DNA from: Anaerolinea thermophila
GTDB lineage: Bacteria > Chloroflexota > Anaerolineae > Anaerolineales > Villigracilaceae
Assembly (NCBI GenBank): GCA_020722305.1
Contig: DYLB01000020.1
Span: 1-18,183, forward strand
Reading direction: 5' to 3'
DNA: 18,183 nt
Position 1 is the stretch's first letter. Each line of letters starts with the position of its first letter. The position numbers and the translations under genes are program-made. The notes beneath the pieces were generated by a model, which did no database searches, was not told the DNA's origin, and worked only from the letters and a program-made list of their open reading frames with translations. Shown in pieces: positions 7,027 through 16,259 of this stretch.

Positions 7027-7146
7027 GCACTTTTACGAAAACTGTCGCACCCAGGCCGAGAAGATAGGAGAAACAGAGCGTTGAAGCTCAACCCCGACAG
7101 GTGCTGGCGGCCGCGCACTTCGGGCCGCAAGCGCAGCATCGAATAC

Positions 7147-7830
7147 CTACACCGCCGGTTCGTCCCACCATTTGGACAGCCTCCCGCCGGAGCGGGCCGG
7201 ATGGTCCAGGTAATGCGAGACGTCGTTGAACAGCATCAGGCGCGCGTGGACCACGTCTTTGAAATCGAGCACGTTCAGGCAGGCCGGGGATTGGTCCAGG
7301 CGGTCGCGGTAGCCACGCCCGTCGAAGCCGAGCACACTGCTGATCAACAGGCGCAGGGTGGCCTTGTGCGAGACGACCAGCACGTTTTCGCTGCGGTGCT
7401 GCACCACAATCTCCCGGATGACGGGCAGGGCGCGGGCGATGACGCTGACCCCGTTCTCGCCGCCTTTGGGCGCAAACGTGTACGGGTCCTCCTCCCAGGC
7501 GGTGTATTCCTCCGCGAAGCGATTCTCCACCTCGGCCCGGGTCATCCCCTCCCAGTGGCCGTGATGGATCTCGCGCAAACCCTCCCGCTGGATGGGCGTC
7601 AGACCGTGCGGGCTGGCCAGGATGGAGGCTGTATGGACAGCACGTTTCATCGGGCTGCAATAGACCGCCTTGATGGCCTCGTCTGCCAGCCGCTCCGCCA
7701 ACCGTTCGGCCTGGAAGATGCCCTCCTCCGAAAGCTCCACGTCGGTGGCGCCGGCGAAGCGGTCTTCGGCGCTGAGCTGGGTCGCGCCGTGGCGGACGAG
7801 GAAAAGTCGGGTCGAGGTTTGAGCGGGCAT
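7147..7830 (-). CDS. Histidine phosphatase family protein (phosphoglycerate mutase-like)
   Basis: The 227-residue cytosolic protein has the branch-1 histidine phosphatase signature LVRHGAT, with the phosphorylated His at 14 in RHG (13-15). Supporting residues are R63 in SPMKRAVHTA, E87 in LREIHHGHWEG and the second His at 155 in VVSHKATLR. The motif set resembles the GpmB/CobC group, whose substrates range from phosphoglycerate to alpha-ribazole phosphate, so a specific substrate is not assigned. ATG at 7828-7830 is preceded by AGGAGACAGCC. A short gap of 120 bases separates its stop from the convergent SIS gene; no gene is seen in it. Confidence 0.92.
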   Translation of the reverse strand: MPAQTSTRLFLVRHGATQLSAEDRFAGATDVELSEEGIFQAERLAERLADEAIKAVYCSPMKRAVHTASILASPHGLTPIQREGLREIHHGHWEGMTRAEVENRFAEEYTAWEEDPYTFAPKGGENGVSVIARALPVIREIVVQHRSENVLVVSHKATLRLLISSVLGFDGRGYRDRLDQSPACLNVLDFKDVVHARLMLFNDVSHYLDHPARSGGRLSKWWDEPAV

Positions 7831-7859
7831 GGCTGTCTCCTGGGGAAGGTGTGGGATGA

Positions 7860-7868
7860 ATTGTATCA
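7860..7868 (-). promoter_or_regulatory. Extended -10 promoter of the phosphatase gene
   Basis: On the minus strand TGATACAAT (TGn plus TACAAT) lies about 30 bases upstream of the phosphatase ATG. No clear -35 is seen, as is usual for extended -10 promoters. It is back to back with the promoter of the next plus-strand gene. Confidence 0.4.
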
Positions 7869-7914
7869 GAGTCTCCCATTCCTACCCAAACCGAAAACTT
7901 TTAGCGATAATCAC

Positions 7915-7923
7915 TGTTATAAA
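7915..7923 (+). promoter_or_regulatory. Extended -10 promoter of the 494-residue gene
   Basis: TGTTATAAA (TGn plus TATAAA) precedes the gene at 7986 with a leader of about 55 bases. GGAG at 7976-7979 is 6 bases before the ATG. Confidence 0.45.
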
Positions 7924-7985
7924 GGGTGAGTTGGCCCAACAACTCTTCTGCCGTATTTCCTTTACCTTACCGGTTGGAGTAGCCT

Positions 7986-9470
7986 ATGGAACACACATCC
8001 GCAATCCCCACAAGACATGTTCACCCCTGGCTGCGCAAGATCAATCTTAGCTTCGTCCCTGGTCAGATGACCCCGCTCCTGGAGCTGGCTGCTTCCGGCC
8101 TGCTGGAAGCGTTCCGGGCGCTTGGGCATACGGTCCAGGAGCAGCCGGATGAACGCACCGACCTGCTCCTGACCACCGCCCCATTCGCCAAGCCGCTGAA
8201 CTGGCGCGAAGCCGTCATGTTTACCGGGCGGCGGCGGTTCAGGCTTGCGCACACCCCGACGACCGTCACCCTGGTCCACGCCTACCCGGAAGAGTTTCGA
8301 AAATTGATGGCGCATTTCGAGGCCGCCCTGGCAAAGGACCCCGCAGACCCGGCCGACTTCGCCTTCGAGGGCCTCGTCCCAACCGCCTACCAGGCGCTCA
8401 TCCACCAGGGGCGGCGCGGCGGGCCGATCCTGGCCCTCGAGCGTCTGTTGCAGACGCAGGTCAAGAGCATCCGCGTCCTGCTGATCGTCGGGGAAAATGA
8501 ACCAGGGTCGGCTTATCTTTTCGACCTGGCAGGCGCCCATCCCCGGATCGAGGCCACGCGCCAAGACGGCTTTTATGAAGAGATCGCCTTGCGCCTGGTC
8601 ACGGGGTTGAGCACCAAGGAAGTGACCCAACACCAGGTGGTCGGGGAGCCGATCCCGTATTCCCTGTGGCGCGAATTATCCACGCCCTCTGCCATGCGCA
8701 CCGCTTCGCGTGAACTGGGGCAGCGGGGCTTCTTCACCCAACTCATCCGGGTGGCCGACATGGTACACGTGCCGGCGGTCGGGGATGCCGTCGCCGAGCA
8801 GTACAGCGAGGGCTGTTTTGCCACCTGGGAACCCCGGCTGGAGGCGCTCATCGCGACGATTACCGGCAGCGCCCGTCCGGTGGACAAGGAAAACATCACC
8901 GAGGATGAATTGGCCGTCATCGTCGGCGTACGCCCGGACGGCAAGGGAGCCTTGATCCGTCACAGGGAAAACGGGCGCAACGACCCGCCCTCCTCCGAAG
9001 CAGTCGAAATGATCGCCATGGACCAGCCCCTGCCGAGGGTGCCCCTGACGCTGGAAGTGCAGGGGAGCGAGAGCACTTTCCAGGTCCCGGTGGCGCGCTC
9101 AAAGCTGCACGGGCACCGCGGCCTGGCCGCTTACCATCCCGGCTTTGTCGAATTCGCCCCGCTCGATCTGTCTTATTACGACTTTCCCGTCTCTTGCGCC
9201 ACTGAGGCTCAGGCCAACGCCATCCGCCAGGCTTTTTCACGAGCCAAGGCCTTGCTTAATCCCCCCGACCCGCGCCAGGTGGTCTTCACCGTCCTGCCCG
9301 GTCACGGTGTGGTGATGGTAGAAAAATGGCAAGCCGGTAAGGCCCCTTTCCAATTGATCTGGGAGTACATGGACGCCGGTTATCTCCAGATCGAGCCGCC
9401 TGTTCCTCAAGGCCGGCACACCTATGAACCCGGAACCGACGGGCTTCATCACCTGCGCCTGCCCAAATAA
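7986..9470 (+). CDS. Unrecognised 494-residue protein paired with an alcohol dehydrogenase
   Basis: ATG 7986 has a good Shine-Dalgarno (GGAG). The product begins MEHTSAIPTRHVHPWLRKIN and shows no signal peptide or membrane helix, so it is probably cytosolic. I do not recognise the family. An N-terminal part (residues about 18-200) has an alternating alpha/beta look with hydrophobic strands such as DLLLTTAPF, TTVTLVHAYP and SIRVLLIVGENE. A middle part (about 205-300) is helical and contains GEPIPYSLWRELSTPSAMRT. The C-terminal part is beta-rich, with VVFTVLPGHGVVMVEKW and an aromatic end (LIWEYMDAGYLQIEPP). The next gene, an alcohol dehydrogenase, starts 16 bases after the stop, so they are an operon and may act on the same substrate. 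Codon use matches the neighbours. Real gene, unknown function. Confidence 0.88.
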   Translation: MEHTSAIPTRHVHPWLRKINLSFVPGQMTPLLELAASGLLEAFRALGHTVQEQPDERTDLLLTTAPFAKPLNWREAVMFTGRRRFRLAHTPTTVTLVHAYPEEFRKLMAHFEAALAKDPADPADFAFEGLVPTAYQALIHQGRRGGPILALERLLQTQVKSIRVLLIVGENEPGSAYLFDLAGAHPRIEATRQDGFYEEIALRLVTGLSTKEVTQHQVVGEPIPYSLWRELSTPSAMRTASRELGQRGFFTQLIRVADMVHVPAVGDAVAEQYSEGCFATWEPRLEALIATITGSARPVDKENITEDELAVIVGVRPDGKGALIRHRENGRNDPPSSEAVEMIAMDQPLPRVPLTLEVQGSESTFQVPVARSKLHGHRGLAAYHPGFVEFAPLDLSYYDFPVSCATEAQANAIRQAFSRAKALLNPPDPRQVVFTVLPGHGVVMVEKWQAGKAPFQLIWEYMDAGYLQIEPPVPQGRHTYEPGTDGLHHLRLPK

Positions 9471-9486
9471 CCCTGGAGAGTGACCT

Positions 9487-10692
9487 ATGCGCGCCATTTA
9501 CGTGGACAAACACATCCCCCGCATCCTGTTGACCAAGGCCGTCACCCCGCTCTGGCCAGATTTCGTCTGGACGCCGCTCTCGTCGGCGCGCGTGACCGAC
9601 CTGCCCGACGGTCCGCTGCCCGGCCCGGATTGGGTGCGGGTCGAGAACCAAAGCTGCGGGATTTGCGCCTCAGACCTGTCGCTGCTGTTCGTCCGCGCCG
9701 ACCCGTCGGTGGCGCCCTCGGCCCTGCCCGGCCTCAGCCGTTTCTGGCTTGGACACGAGGTGGTCAGCACGGTGACGGAAGCGGGTCCGGCGGTGACGCG
9801 GTTCGCGCCCGGCGACCGGGTCATCATGGATTCGTACCATTACGGCGCGCACTGCCTATCCCTGGGCATCCAGCCGATATGTCGCTACTGTGCCGAGGGG
9901 AATCGCCGATTCTGCATCAACCGCTCCACAGCGGGGCCGCACGGCTGGGGCGGCGGGTTCGGGGACGGTTACGTGGCTCACGAAAGCGATCTCTATCCCT
10001 GCCCGCCGGATTTGACTTCCGACCAGGCCTTGTTCGTCGAACCGTTGGGGATCGTCGTGCAGGCCGTCCTGCGCCGTCCGCCTGAGGGCGGCGAAAAAAT
10101 CCTGGTCTATGGAGCCGGGATCATCGGCCTGCTAACCACGATGGTCGTCAAGGCCATCGCCCCCGAAGCGGAAATCACGGTCGTGGCGCGTTATCCGCAC
10201 CAGGCTGAACTGGCCGAGAAACTGGGAGCAAGTCACATCCTGCGCGGGCGGGATGGCTACGCTGAGGCCGCCAGGATCACCGGCGGGAAATATTTCACCG
10301 CGCCCCTCAACAAAGGCATCGTCCTCGACGGCTTCGACGCGGTCTACGATTGCGTCGGGGACGAGGCGAGCCTGACGGACAGCCTGCGCTGGACGCGGGC
10401 CGGCGGCACGGTGGTCATCGTCGGTCTCCACATGGCCCCGATGAAAAACATTGACCTGAGCCTCGTCTGGTACTCGCACGTCAACCTGATCGGCTCGTTC
10501 ATGCACGGGCACAGCGAGTGGCACGGCCAGCGTAAGCACGATTACGAGCGGGTGATCGAGTTCTTCCGCCAGGGCAAATTCGACATCGCCGGGCTGATCA
10601 CCCACCGCTTCCCGCGTAAAGATTATAAAGAGGCCATCCGGGTCGCCTCGAACAAGGGGAGAGAAAAAGCCATCAAAGTGGTCTTCGACTAG
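9487..10692 (+). CDS. Zinc-dependent alcohol dehydrogenase (MDR superfamily)
   Basis: This 401-residue cytosolic NAD(P)-dependent oxidoreductase belongs to the medium-chain dehydrogenase family. The catalytic zinc ligands are visible as C57 in CGICASDL, H90-E91 in LGHEV and E185 in VEPLGIV. The structural zinc site is Cys 123, 132, 135 and 143 (CLSLGIQPICRYCAEGNRRFC), with a longer first spacing than the usual CxxCxxCxxxxxxxC. The Rossmann motif is GAGIIG (209-214). At 401 residues it is about 50 longer than typical, with extra sequence at the N-terminus (1-45) and around 270-285. ATG 9487 follows GGAGAG. It is the second gene of an operon with the unknown 494-residue protein. The substrate is not predictable. 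The acyl-CoA ligase downstream has its own promoter. Confidence 0.92.
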   Translation: MRAIYVDKHIPRILLTKAVTPLWPDFVWTPLSSARVTDLPDGPLPGPDWVRVENQSCGICASDLSLLFVRADPSVAPSALPGLSRFWLGHEVVSTVTEAGPAVTRFAPGDRVIMDSYHYGAHCLSLGIQPICRYCAEGNRRFCINRSTAGPHGWGGGFGDGYVAHESDLYPCPPDLTSDQALFVEPLGIVVQAVLRRPPEGGEKILVYGAGIIGLLTTMVVKAIAPEAEITVVARYPHQAELAEKLGASHILRGRDGYAEAARITGGKYFTAPLNKGIVLDGFDAVYDCVGDEASLTDSLRWTRAGGTVVIVGLHMAPMKNIDLSLVWYSHVNLIGSFMHGHSEWHGQRKHDYERVIEFFRQGKFDIAGLITHRFPRKDYKEAIRVASNKGREKAIKVVFD

Positions 10693-10742
10693 GCCTGACC
10701 CGGTCACCAACGGACATTTACCCAAAAAGTCCCGTAACTTAA

Positions 10743-10771
10743 TTGACTTTTGCCCCTAGAACCCGTATACT
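10743..10771 (+). promoter_or_regulatory. Near-consensus sigma-70 promoter of the acyl-CoA ligase gene
   Basis: TTGACT (10743-10748), exactly 17 bases, then TATACT (10766-10771). Expected start of transcription is about 10778, giving a leader of about 37 bases with AAAGGAGG just before ATG 10815. This is one of the clearest promoters in the window, and it places the ligase in a separate transcription unit from the dehydrogenase operon. Confidence 0.8.
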
Positions 10772-10814
10772 ACAAATATCATACCAACCAGTAATATTCG
10801 CAAAGGAGGAACAC

Positions 10815-12521
10815 ATGACCAGTAAGCCCTGGCTTCAGCGGTACGACAAAGGGGTTCCCTACACTATTGACTACCCGCAAAAACCGCTGTTCCATTTCCT
10901 TGAACAGTCCGCCGAGAAATACCCCGACCGCGCCTGCACAGTATTCAAGGGTGCGGTCATTTCTTACAAGGAAATGAACGAAATCACCGACCGCCTGGCA
11001 GCGGCGCTGGCAGATATGGGCGTGAATAAGGGCGACCGGGTGGGGATATTCATGCCCAACACGCCCCAGTTTGTGATGGCGTATTTCGGCATCCTGAAGG
11101 CTGGCGGCGTAGTCGTGGCGACTAACCCGCTATACACCCCGGCGGAAATCGAATATCAGGCCAACGACGCGGGCATCGAAGTCATGTTCGTAATGACCAA
11201 TTTCTACAAAACGATCAAGGCCGCCCAACCCAAGACCAAGATCAAGAAGTTGATCGTCACCAATCTGAAAGAGACCCTCCCGCCTGTCTTGAGCCTGCTC
11301 TTCACGCTTGCCAAGGAAAAGAAAGGCGGGTTCAGGATCGAAGGCGGGTTGGGCGAAAACGAATTCTGGATGAAGGACCTGCTTGCCAAATACAGACCCT
11401 CCGACCGCCCGAAGCTCGAGGTTTCCCCCCAGGATACCGCCCTGTTCCAGTATTCGGGAGGCACCACCGGCATATCGAAAGGCGCGGTCGCCAGCCACTA
11501 CAACGTCGTGGCCGACACCCTGATGATCAAAAGCTGGATGACCAACCTGAACGAGGGCAAGGAAATCACCCTGATGGCGATCCCGCTCTTCCACGTCTAC
11601 GGGATGGTGGCCGGCATGACCTTCTCGATGGCCTCCGGGGCCAGCATGGTCATGATCCCGAACGCGCGGGACCTGAAAGATGTCCTCGAAAATATCAACA
11701 AATACCGGCCGACAATCTTCCCCGGCGTGCCAACCCTGTATAATGCCATCAACAATCACCCGGATGTGAAAGCCGGCAAATACAACCTGTCGTCCATCAA
11801 AGCCTGCATCTCCGGTTCAGCACCGTTGCTACGAGAGACCAAGGAGAAGTTCGAGGCCTTGTCGGGCGGCAAAGTTTTCGAAGGCTATGGCCTGTCTGAA
11901 GCGCCGACCGCCACCCACTGCAACCCGCTGCTGGGAGAGAACCGTACCGGCTCCATCGGCCTGCCACTGCCTGACGTGGATTGCAAGATCATCAGCCTCG
12001 ATGACGGCGAGACCGAACTTCCCGTTGGCGAGATCGGGGAACTGGTCATCAGCGGCCCGCCAGTAATGAAGGGCTATCACAACATGCCGACCGAGACCGC
12101 CAACGCCCTGCGCACGTTGAGCGACGGGAAAGTCTGGTTGTTCACCGGCGACATCGCTCAAATGGACGAAGACGGTTACTTTTACATCGTTGACCGCAAG
12201 AAAGAACTGATCAAGCCGGGCGGCTTCCAGGTCTGGCCGCGCGAAGTGGAGGAAGTCCTTGCCACGCATCCGAAGGTGCTGGAATGCGGCGTGGCGGGCA
12301 TCCCCGATCCCTACCGCGGTGAAACCGTCAAAGCCTGGATCGTACTCAAACCGGGCGAGACCGCCACGGAGGAAGAACTCAAGGCCTTCTGCAAGGAAAA
12401 ACTGGCGGCCTACAAAGTCCCCACCCACTACGAATTCCGCGCCGAACTTCCGAAGACCACCGTCGGCAAGATCCTGCGGCGGGAACTGGTTCGGCAGCAC
12501 AAGGAAGCCGCAGGAATGTAG
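10815..12521 (+). CDS. Long-chain-fatty-acid--CoA ligase (FadD-like)
   Basis: The 568-residue adenylate-forming enzyme activates a fatty acid to acyl-AMP and then acyl-CoA for beta-oxidation or lipid synthesis. Core motifs: P-loop YSGGTTGISKG (213-223), FHVYG (259-263), GYGLSEA (357-363), TGD (444-446), the hinge DRKKELIKPGGFQVWPREVE (460-479) and the catalytic lysine K552 in KTTVGKILRREL. The FQVWPREVEE stretch, rather than the NVSP.EVE form, and overall length place it with FadD-type ligases; chain length preference is unknown. ATG 10815 was chosen because AAAGGAGG lies directly upstream; an in-frame TTG at 10743 overlaps the -35 box and is not the start. A hairpin terminator follows the stop by 28 bases. 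Confidence 0.93.
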   Translation: MTSKPWLQRYDKGVPYTIDYPQKPLFHFLEQSAEKYPDRACTVFKGAVISYKEMNEITDRLAAALADMGVNKGDRVGIFMPNTPQFVMAYFGILKAGGVVVATNPLYTPAEIEYQANDAGIEVMFVMTNFYKTIKAAQPKTKIKKLIVTNLKETLPPVLSLLFTLAKEKKGGFRIEGGLGENEFWMKDLLAKYRPSDRPKLEVSPQDTALFQYSGGTTGISKGAVASHYNVVADTLMIKSWMTNLNEGKEITLMAIPLFHVYGMVAGMTFSMASGASMVMIPNARDLKDVLENINKYRPTIFPGVPTLYNAINNHPDVKAGKYNLSSIKACISGSAPLLRETKEKFEALSGGKVFEGYGLSEAPTATHCNPLLGENRTGSIGLPLPDVDCKIISLDDGETELPVGEIGELVISGPPVMKGYHNMPTETANALRTLSDGKVWLFTGDIAQMDEDGYFYIVDRKKELIKPGGFQVWPREVEEVLATHPKVLECGVAGIPDPYRGETVKAWIVLKPGETATEEELKAFCKEKLAAYKVPTHYEFRAELPKTTVGKILRRELVRQHKEAAGM

Positions 12522-12549
12522 GCCAGTCTCGAGTCAATAGGATGCAAAC

Positions 12550-12582
12550 AAAGAGCCTCCGGGTTTTTCCTGGAGGCTCTTT
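12550..12582. terminator. Bidirectional terminator between acyl-CoA ligase and ftsH
   Basis: AAAGAGCCTCC (12550-12560) pairs perfectly with GGAGGCTCTTT (12572-12582), an 11-bp stem with an 11-base loop. The flanking bases are T-rich on the plus side and also become T-rich on the minus side (TGTTTG). It sits between two convergent genes and can end both transcripts. Confidence 0.8.
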
Positions 12583-12627
12583 CCTTGTTGTTTACGTGTC
12601 TACGTGCTTATCGCCTGCGCGCTTTCC

Positions 12628-14496
<1,869 letters not shown>

Positions 14497-14519
14497 TGAT
14501 GCCTCCTAAATTCGATGGC

Positions 14520-14528
14520 ATTATACCA
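14520..14528 (-). promoter_or_regulatory. Extended -10 promoter of ftsH
   Basis: On the minus strand TGGTATAAT (TGn plus a perfect TATAAT) lies 23 bases upstream of the GTG start. No clear -35 is visible. The leader would be about 16 bases and carries TAGGAGG at 14502-14508. Confidence 0.6.
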
Positions 14529-14643
14529 ATCTATATGCACGGAAGATAGATTTGTAAAACAATTTGTATAGTTTTCTTATGAAAAAATCACAAACGGGCG
14601 AGGAAAAGTCCCCGCGACCGGCGCGAGGACATGTTCTCGGGGG

Positions 14644-15405
14644 TCATTCCAACCATAAAGATACAGGGCAATGGTCCGATCCCATCACATCCGTGTGGAT
14701 GACGACATCCTTCACGCGGGGCAGGAGCGCCTCCGAAACAAGGAAATAATCGAGCCGCCAGCCGATATCCCGCTGGCGGGCGTTGACCCGGTACGTCCAC
14801 CAGGTGTACTGGACCCGGTCGGGGTACAGGCGGCGGTAAACGTCTACGAAGCCGTGCGAGATGAAGTGGTCCACCCAGGCGCGTTCCTCCGGCAAAAAAC
14901 CGGAGGTGTTTTCGTTTTCCTTCGGGTTGCGCAGGTCAATCGGCATATGGGCGGTATTGAAATCGCCGGTGATGACGATATTCTCACCTGCGGCGTGCAG
15001 CCTGTCGCAAATCTCCAGCAAACGGGCGTAGAAATCCAGCTTGTAAGCGACGCGCTCCTGGCCGCGCTGCCCGTTGGGGAAGTAGACGTTGTACAGGAAA
15101 AAACCGTCGTGACGGGTGCGGATGACGCGTCCCTCGGGATCGAAGCGCGGGTCGGCCAGACCAAACTCCACGTCCCGCGCCGCTCGCCGCAGCCAGGTGG
15201 CCACCCCGCTGTAGCCGGGACGTTCAGCCGGATTCCACAGGATTTCGTAACCGTCCACATTCCGCTCTTCATCGGCGATCTGTTCGGGGCGCGCTTTGAT
15301 CTCTTGCAGGCAAAGCACGTCCGGGGTTTCGGTCCGAACCCAGTCCAAGAAACCTTTCTTGAGGATGGCGCGCAGGCCGTTGACATTCCAGGTGACAATT
15401 TTCAT
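14644..15405 (-). CDS. xth: Exodeoxyribonuclease III (AP endonuclease family)
   Basis: The 253-residue enzyme of the exonuclease III/AP endonuclease family acts in base excision repair, cutting DNA 5' of abasic sites and removing 3' blocks. Active-site residues are readable: N7 in TWNVNGLRA, E35 in LQEIKA, Y106 in YNVYFPNG, D148 and N150 in GDFN, the DIGWRLDYFL segment with D219, and the D244-H245 pair in SDHCPV. Length is typical (about 250-265). The start ATG 15403-15405 is the first residue of the conserved MKIVTWN and has no Shine-Dalgarno; a CATAAT -10 box ends 7 bases upstream. It is divergent from the response-regulator gene and upstream of ftsH on the same strand, separated by a gap of about 150 bases with its own promoter. 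Confidence 0.95.
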   Translation of the reverse strand: MKIVTWNVNGLRAILKKGFLDWVRTETPDVLCLQEIKARPEQIADEERNVDGYEILWNPAERPGYSGVATWLRRAARDVEFGLADPRFDPEGRVIRTRHDGFFLYNVYFPNGQRGQERVAYKLDFYARLLEICDRLHAAGENIVITGDFNTAHMPIDLRNPKENENTSGFLPEERAWVDHFISHGFVDVYRRLYPDRVQYTWWTYRVNARQRDIGWRLDYFLVSEALLPRVKDVVIHTDVMGSDHCPVSLWLE

Positions 15406-15412
15406 AGGTCAA

Positions 15413-15418
15413 ATTATG
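15413..15418 (-). promoter_or_regulatory. -10 box of the exonuclease III gene, leaderless arrangement
   Basis: CATAAT on the minus strand ends 7 bases before the ATG, so transcription would start at the initiation codon. The -35 is weak. The whole divergent intergenic space is only 49 bases, so this promoter and that of the response regulator overlap. Confidence 0.4.
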
Positions 15419-15439
15419 GTAAACTTGATTCACTTTGAT

Positions 15440-15445
15440 TATAAG
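15440..15445 (+). promoter_or_regulatory. -10 box of the receiver gene, leader of about 3 bases
   Basis: TATAAG at 15440-15445 lies 9 bases before ATG 15455, predicting a nearly leaderless mRNA. There is no good Shine-Dalgarno. The -35 region overlaps the -10 of the divergent exonuclease promoter. Confidence 0.4.
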
Positions 15446-15454
15446 GCTTCGTGA

Positions 15455-15841
15455 ATGAGTAGCAAAGTCAAACGCATTATTTGCATAGAAGACGAGCCGG
15501 AAATGGTGGACCTGATCCGCCTGATTCTCAGCCGACGCGGTTTCGAGGTCTCCGGCTCGCAGGGCGGGCAAGACGGGCTGAACATCGTCCGCAGGGAACT
15601 GCCCGACCTCGTGTTACTCGACCTGATGATGCCCGACCTGGACGGGTGGGAAGTATACCAGCAACTCAAAGCCGATGACACGACCAAAAATATCCCGGTC
15701 ATCGTGGTGACAGCCAAGTCGCAAAGCATTGACAAGGTGCTGGGCTTGCATATTGCCAAAGTGGAAGACTACATCGCAAAACCGTTCAGCCCCCAGGAAT
15801 TGATCGAGAGCGTCGAAAAGGTCTTGATGAAAACGCCCTAA
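15455..15841 (+). CDS. Single-domain response regulator (CheY-like receiver)
   Basis: The 128-residue cytosolic protein is a receiver domain alone, with no DNA-binding or enzyme output domain. The acidic pocket is E12-D13 (IEDEP), the phosphorylated Asp is D56 in LLDLMMPDLDGWE, the switch Thr is T86 in VVTAK and the conserved Lys is K109 in YIAKPF. The DLMMPDLDGWEV segment and alpha5 KVEDYIAKPFSPQEL are typical of regulators that relay or sequester phosphoryl groups or bind a partner protein. No histidine kinase is in the window, so its partner is unknown. It is divergent from the exonuclease gene. The 49 bases to the DUF192 gene include a weak hairpin. Confidence 0.94.
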   Translation: MSSKVKRIICIEDEPEMVDLIRLILSRRGFEVSGSQGGQDGLNIVRRELPDLVLLDLMMPDLDGWEVYQQLKADDTTKNIPVIVVTAKSQSIDKVLGLHIAKVEDYIAKPFSPQELIESVEKVLMKTP

Positions 15842-15853
15842 ACCGGAGAGCAA

Positions 15854-15880
15854 CAGCGGGGCGGACGGCCGCTCCGTTTT
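15854..15880 (+). terminator. Weak terminator-like hairpin after the receiver gene
   Basis: Two exclusive folds are possible: AGCGG (15854-15858) with CCGCT (15869-15873), or CGGA (15862-15865) with TCCG (15873-15876), the latter followed by TTTT (15877-15880). Stems are short. Partial termination, with read-through into the DUF192 gene, is likely. Confidence 0.35.
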
Positions 15881-15890
15881 GTAATTGGCC

Positions 15891-16259
15891 ATGCCCCATA
15901 CCGTAAAAATTACCAATCGCAACAGGACAATCGACGCGCTCAAGGCCCGTTACTGTCGCTCGTTCCTTTGCCAGTTACGCGGCCTGACCTTTCGCCGCCA
16001 GATCGCGCGGGACGAGGGCCTGCTCCTGGTCCAACGGCATGACAGCCGCCTGGAAGCGTCCATCCACATGCTCTTCTGCTTCACCGACCTGGCGATCATC
16101 TGGCTCGACTCTTCGTCGAAAGTTGTGGACAAAGTCCTGGCGAAGACGTGGCGGCCGGCCTATTTCCCCGCCCGCCCGGCCAAATACATCCTGGAAATCC
16201 AGCCCGAGCGACTGGGCGATTTCAAGATAGGCGATCAGATTGAATTCGAAAATGCGTAA
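15891..16259 (+). CDS. DUF192 family protein
   Basis: The 122-residue product fits the DUF192 family: RGLTFRRQIARDEGLLLVQ (30-48), a middle segment with two hydrophobic strands (ASIHMLFCFTDLAIIWLD, 56-73), SSKVVDKV, and the C-terminal YILEIQPERLGDFKIGDQIEF (99-119). Family members are small beta-rich proteins of uncertain role, often exported; this one has no signal peptide, so it is probably cytosolic. The usual fWMknT stretch is replaced by ASIHMLFCFTD, a divergent form. ATG 15891 is preferred to TTG 15885; neither has a Shine-Dalgarno. Its last 8 bases overlap the start of the LysM/M23 gene (ATGCGTAA), so the two are translationally coupled. Confidence 0.82.
   Translation: MPHTVKITNRNRTIDALKARYCRSFLCQLRGLTFRRQIARDEGLLLVQRHDSRLEASIHMLFCFTDLAIIWLDSSSKVVDKVLAKTWRPAYFPARPAKYILEIQPERLGDFKIGDQIEFENA

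Noticed and set aside
7027..7146. Possible minus-strand membrane peptide remnant
   Set aside because: A hydrophobic stretch appears only if a frameshift is assumed, and it overlaps the end of the SIS gene; too little to support a gene.
7081..7929. 282-codon plus-strand frame opposite the histidine phosphatase
   Set aside because: Starts with TTG, fully antisense to a phosphatase with all catalytic residues, and shows no domain. A GGAG near 7067 is insufficient support.
10743..10814. 24-residue upstream extension of the acyl-CoA ligase from TTG 10743
   Set aside because: That TTG is part of the -35 box TTGACT; the AAAGGAGG and ATG at 10815 give the correct start.
14564..14749. Small plus-strand frame overlapping the end of the exonuclease gene
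   Set aside because: Overlaps a secure gene, has no Shine-Dalgarno and a composition typical of an antisense shadow.
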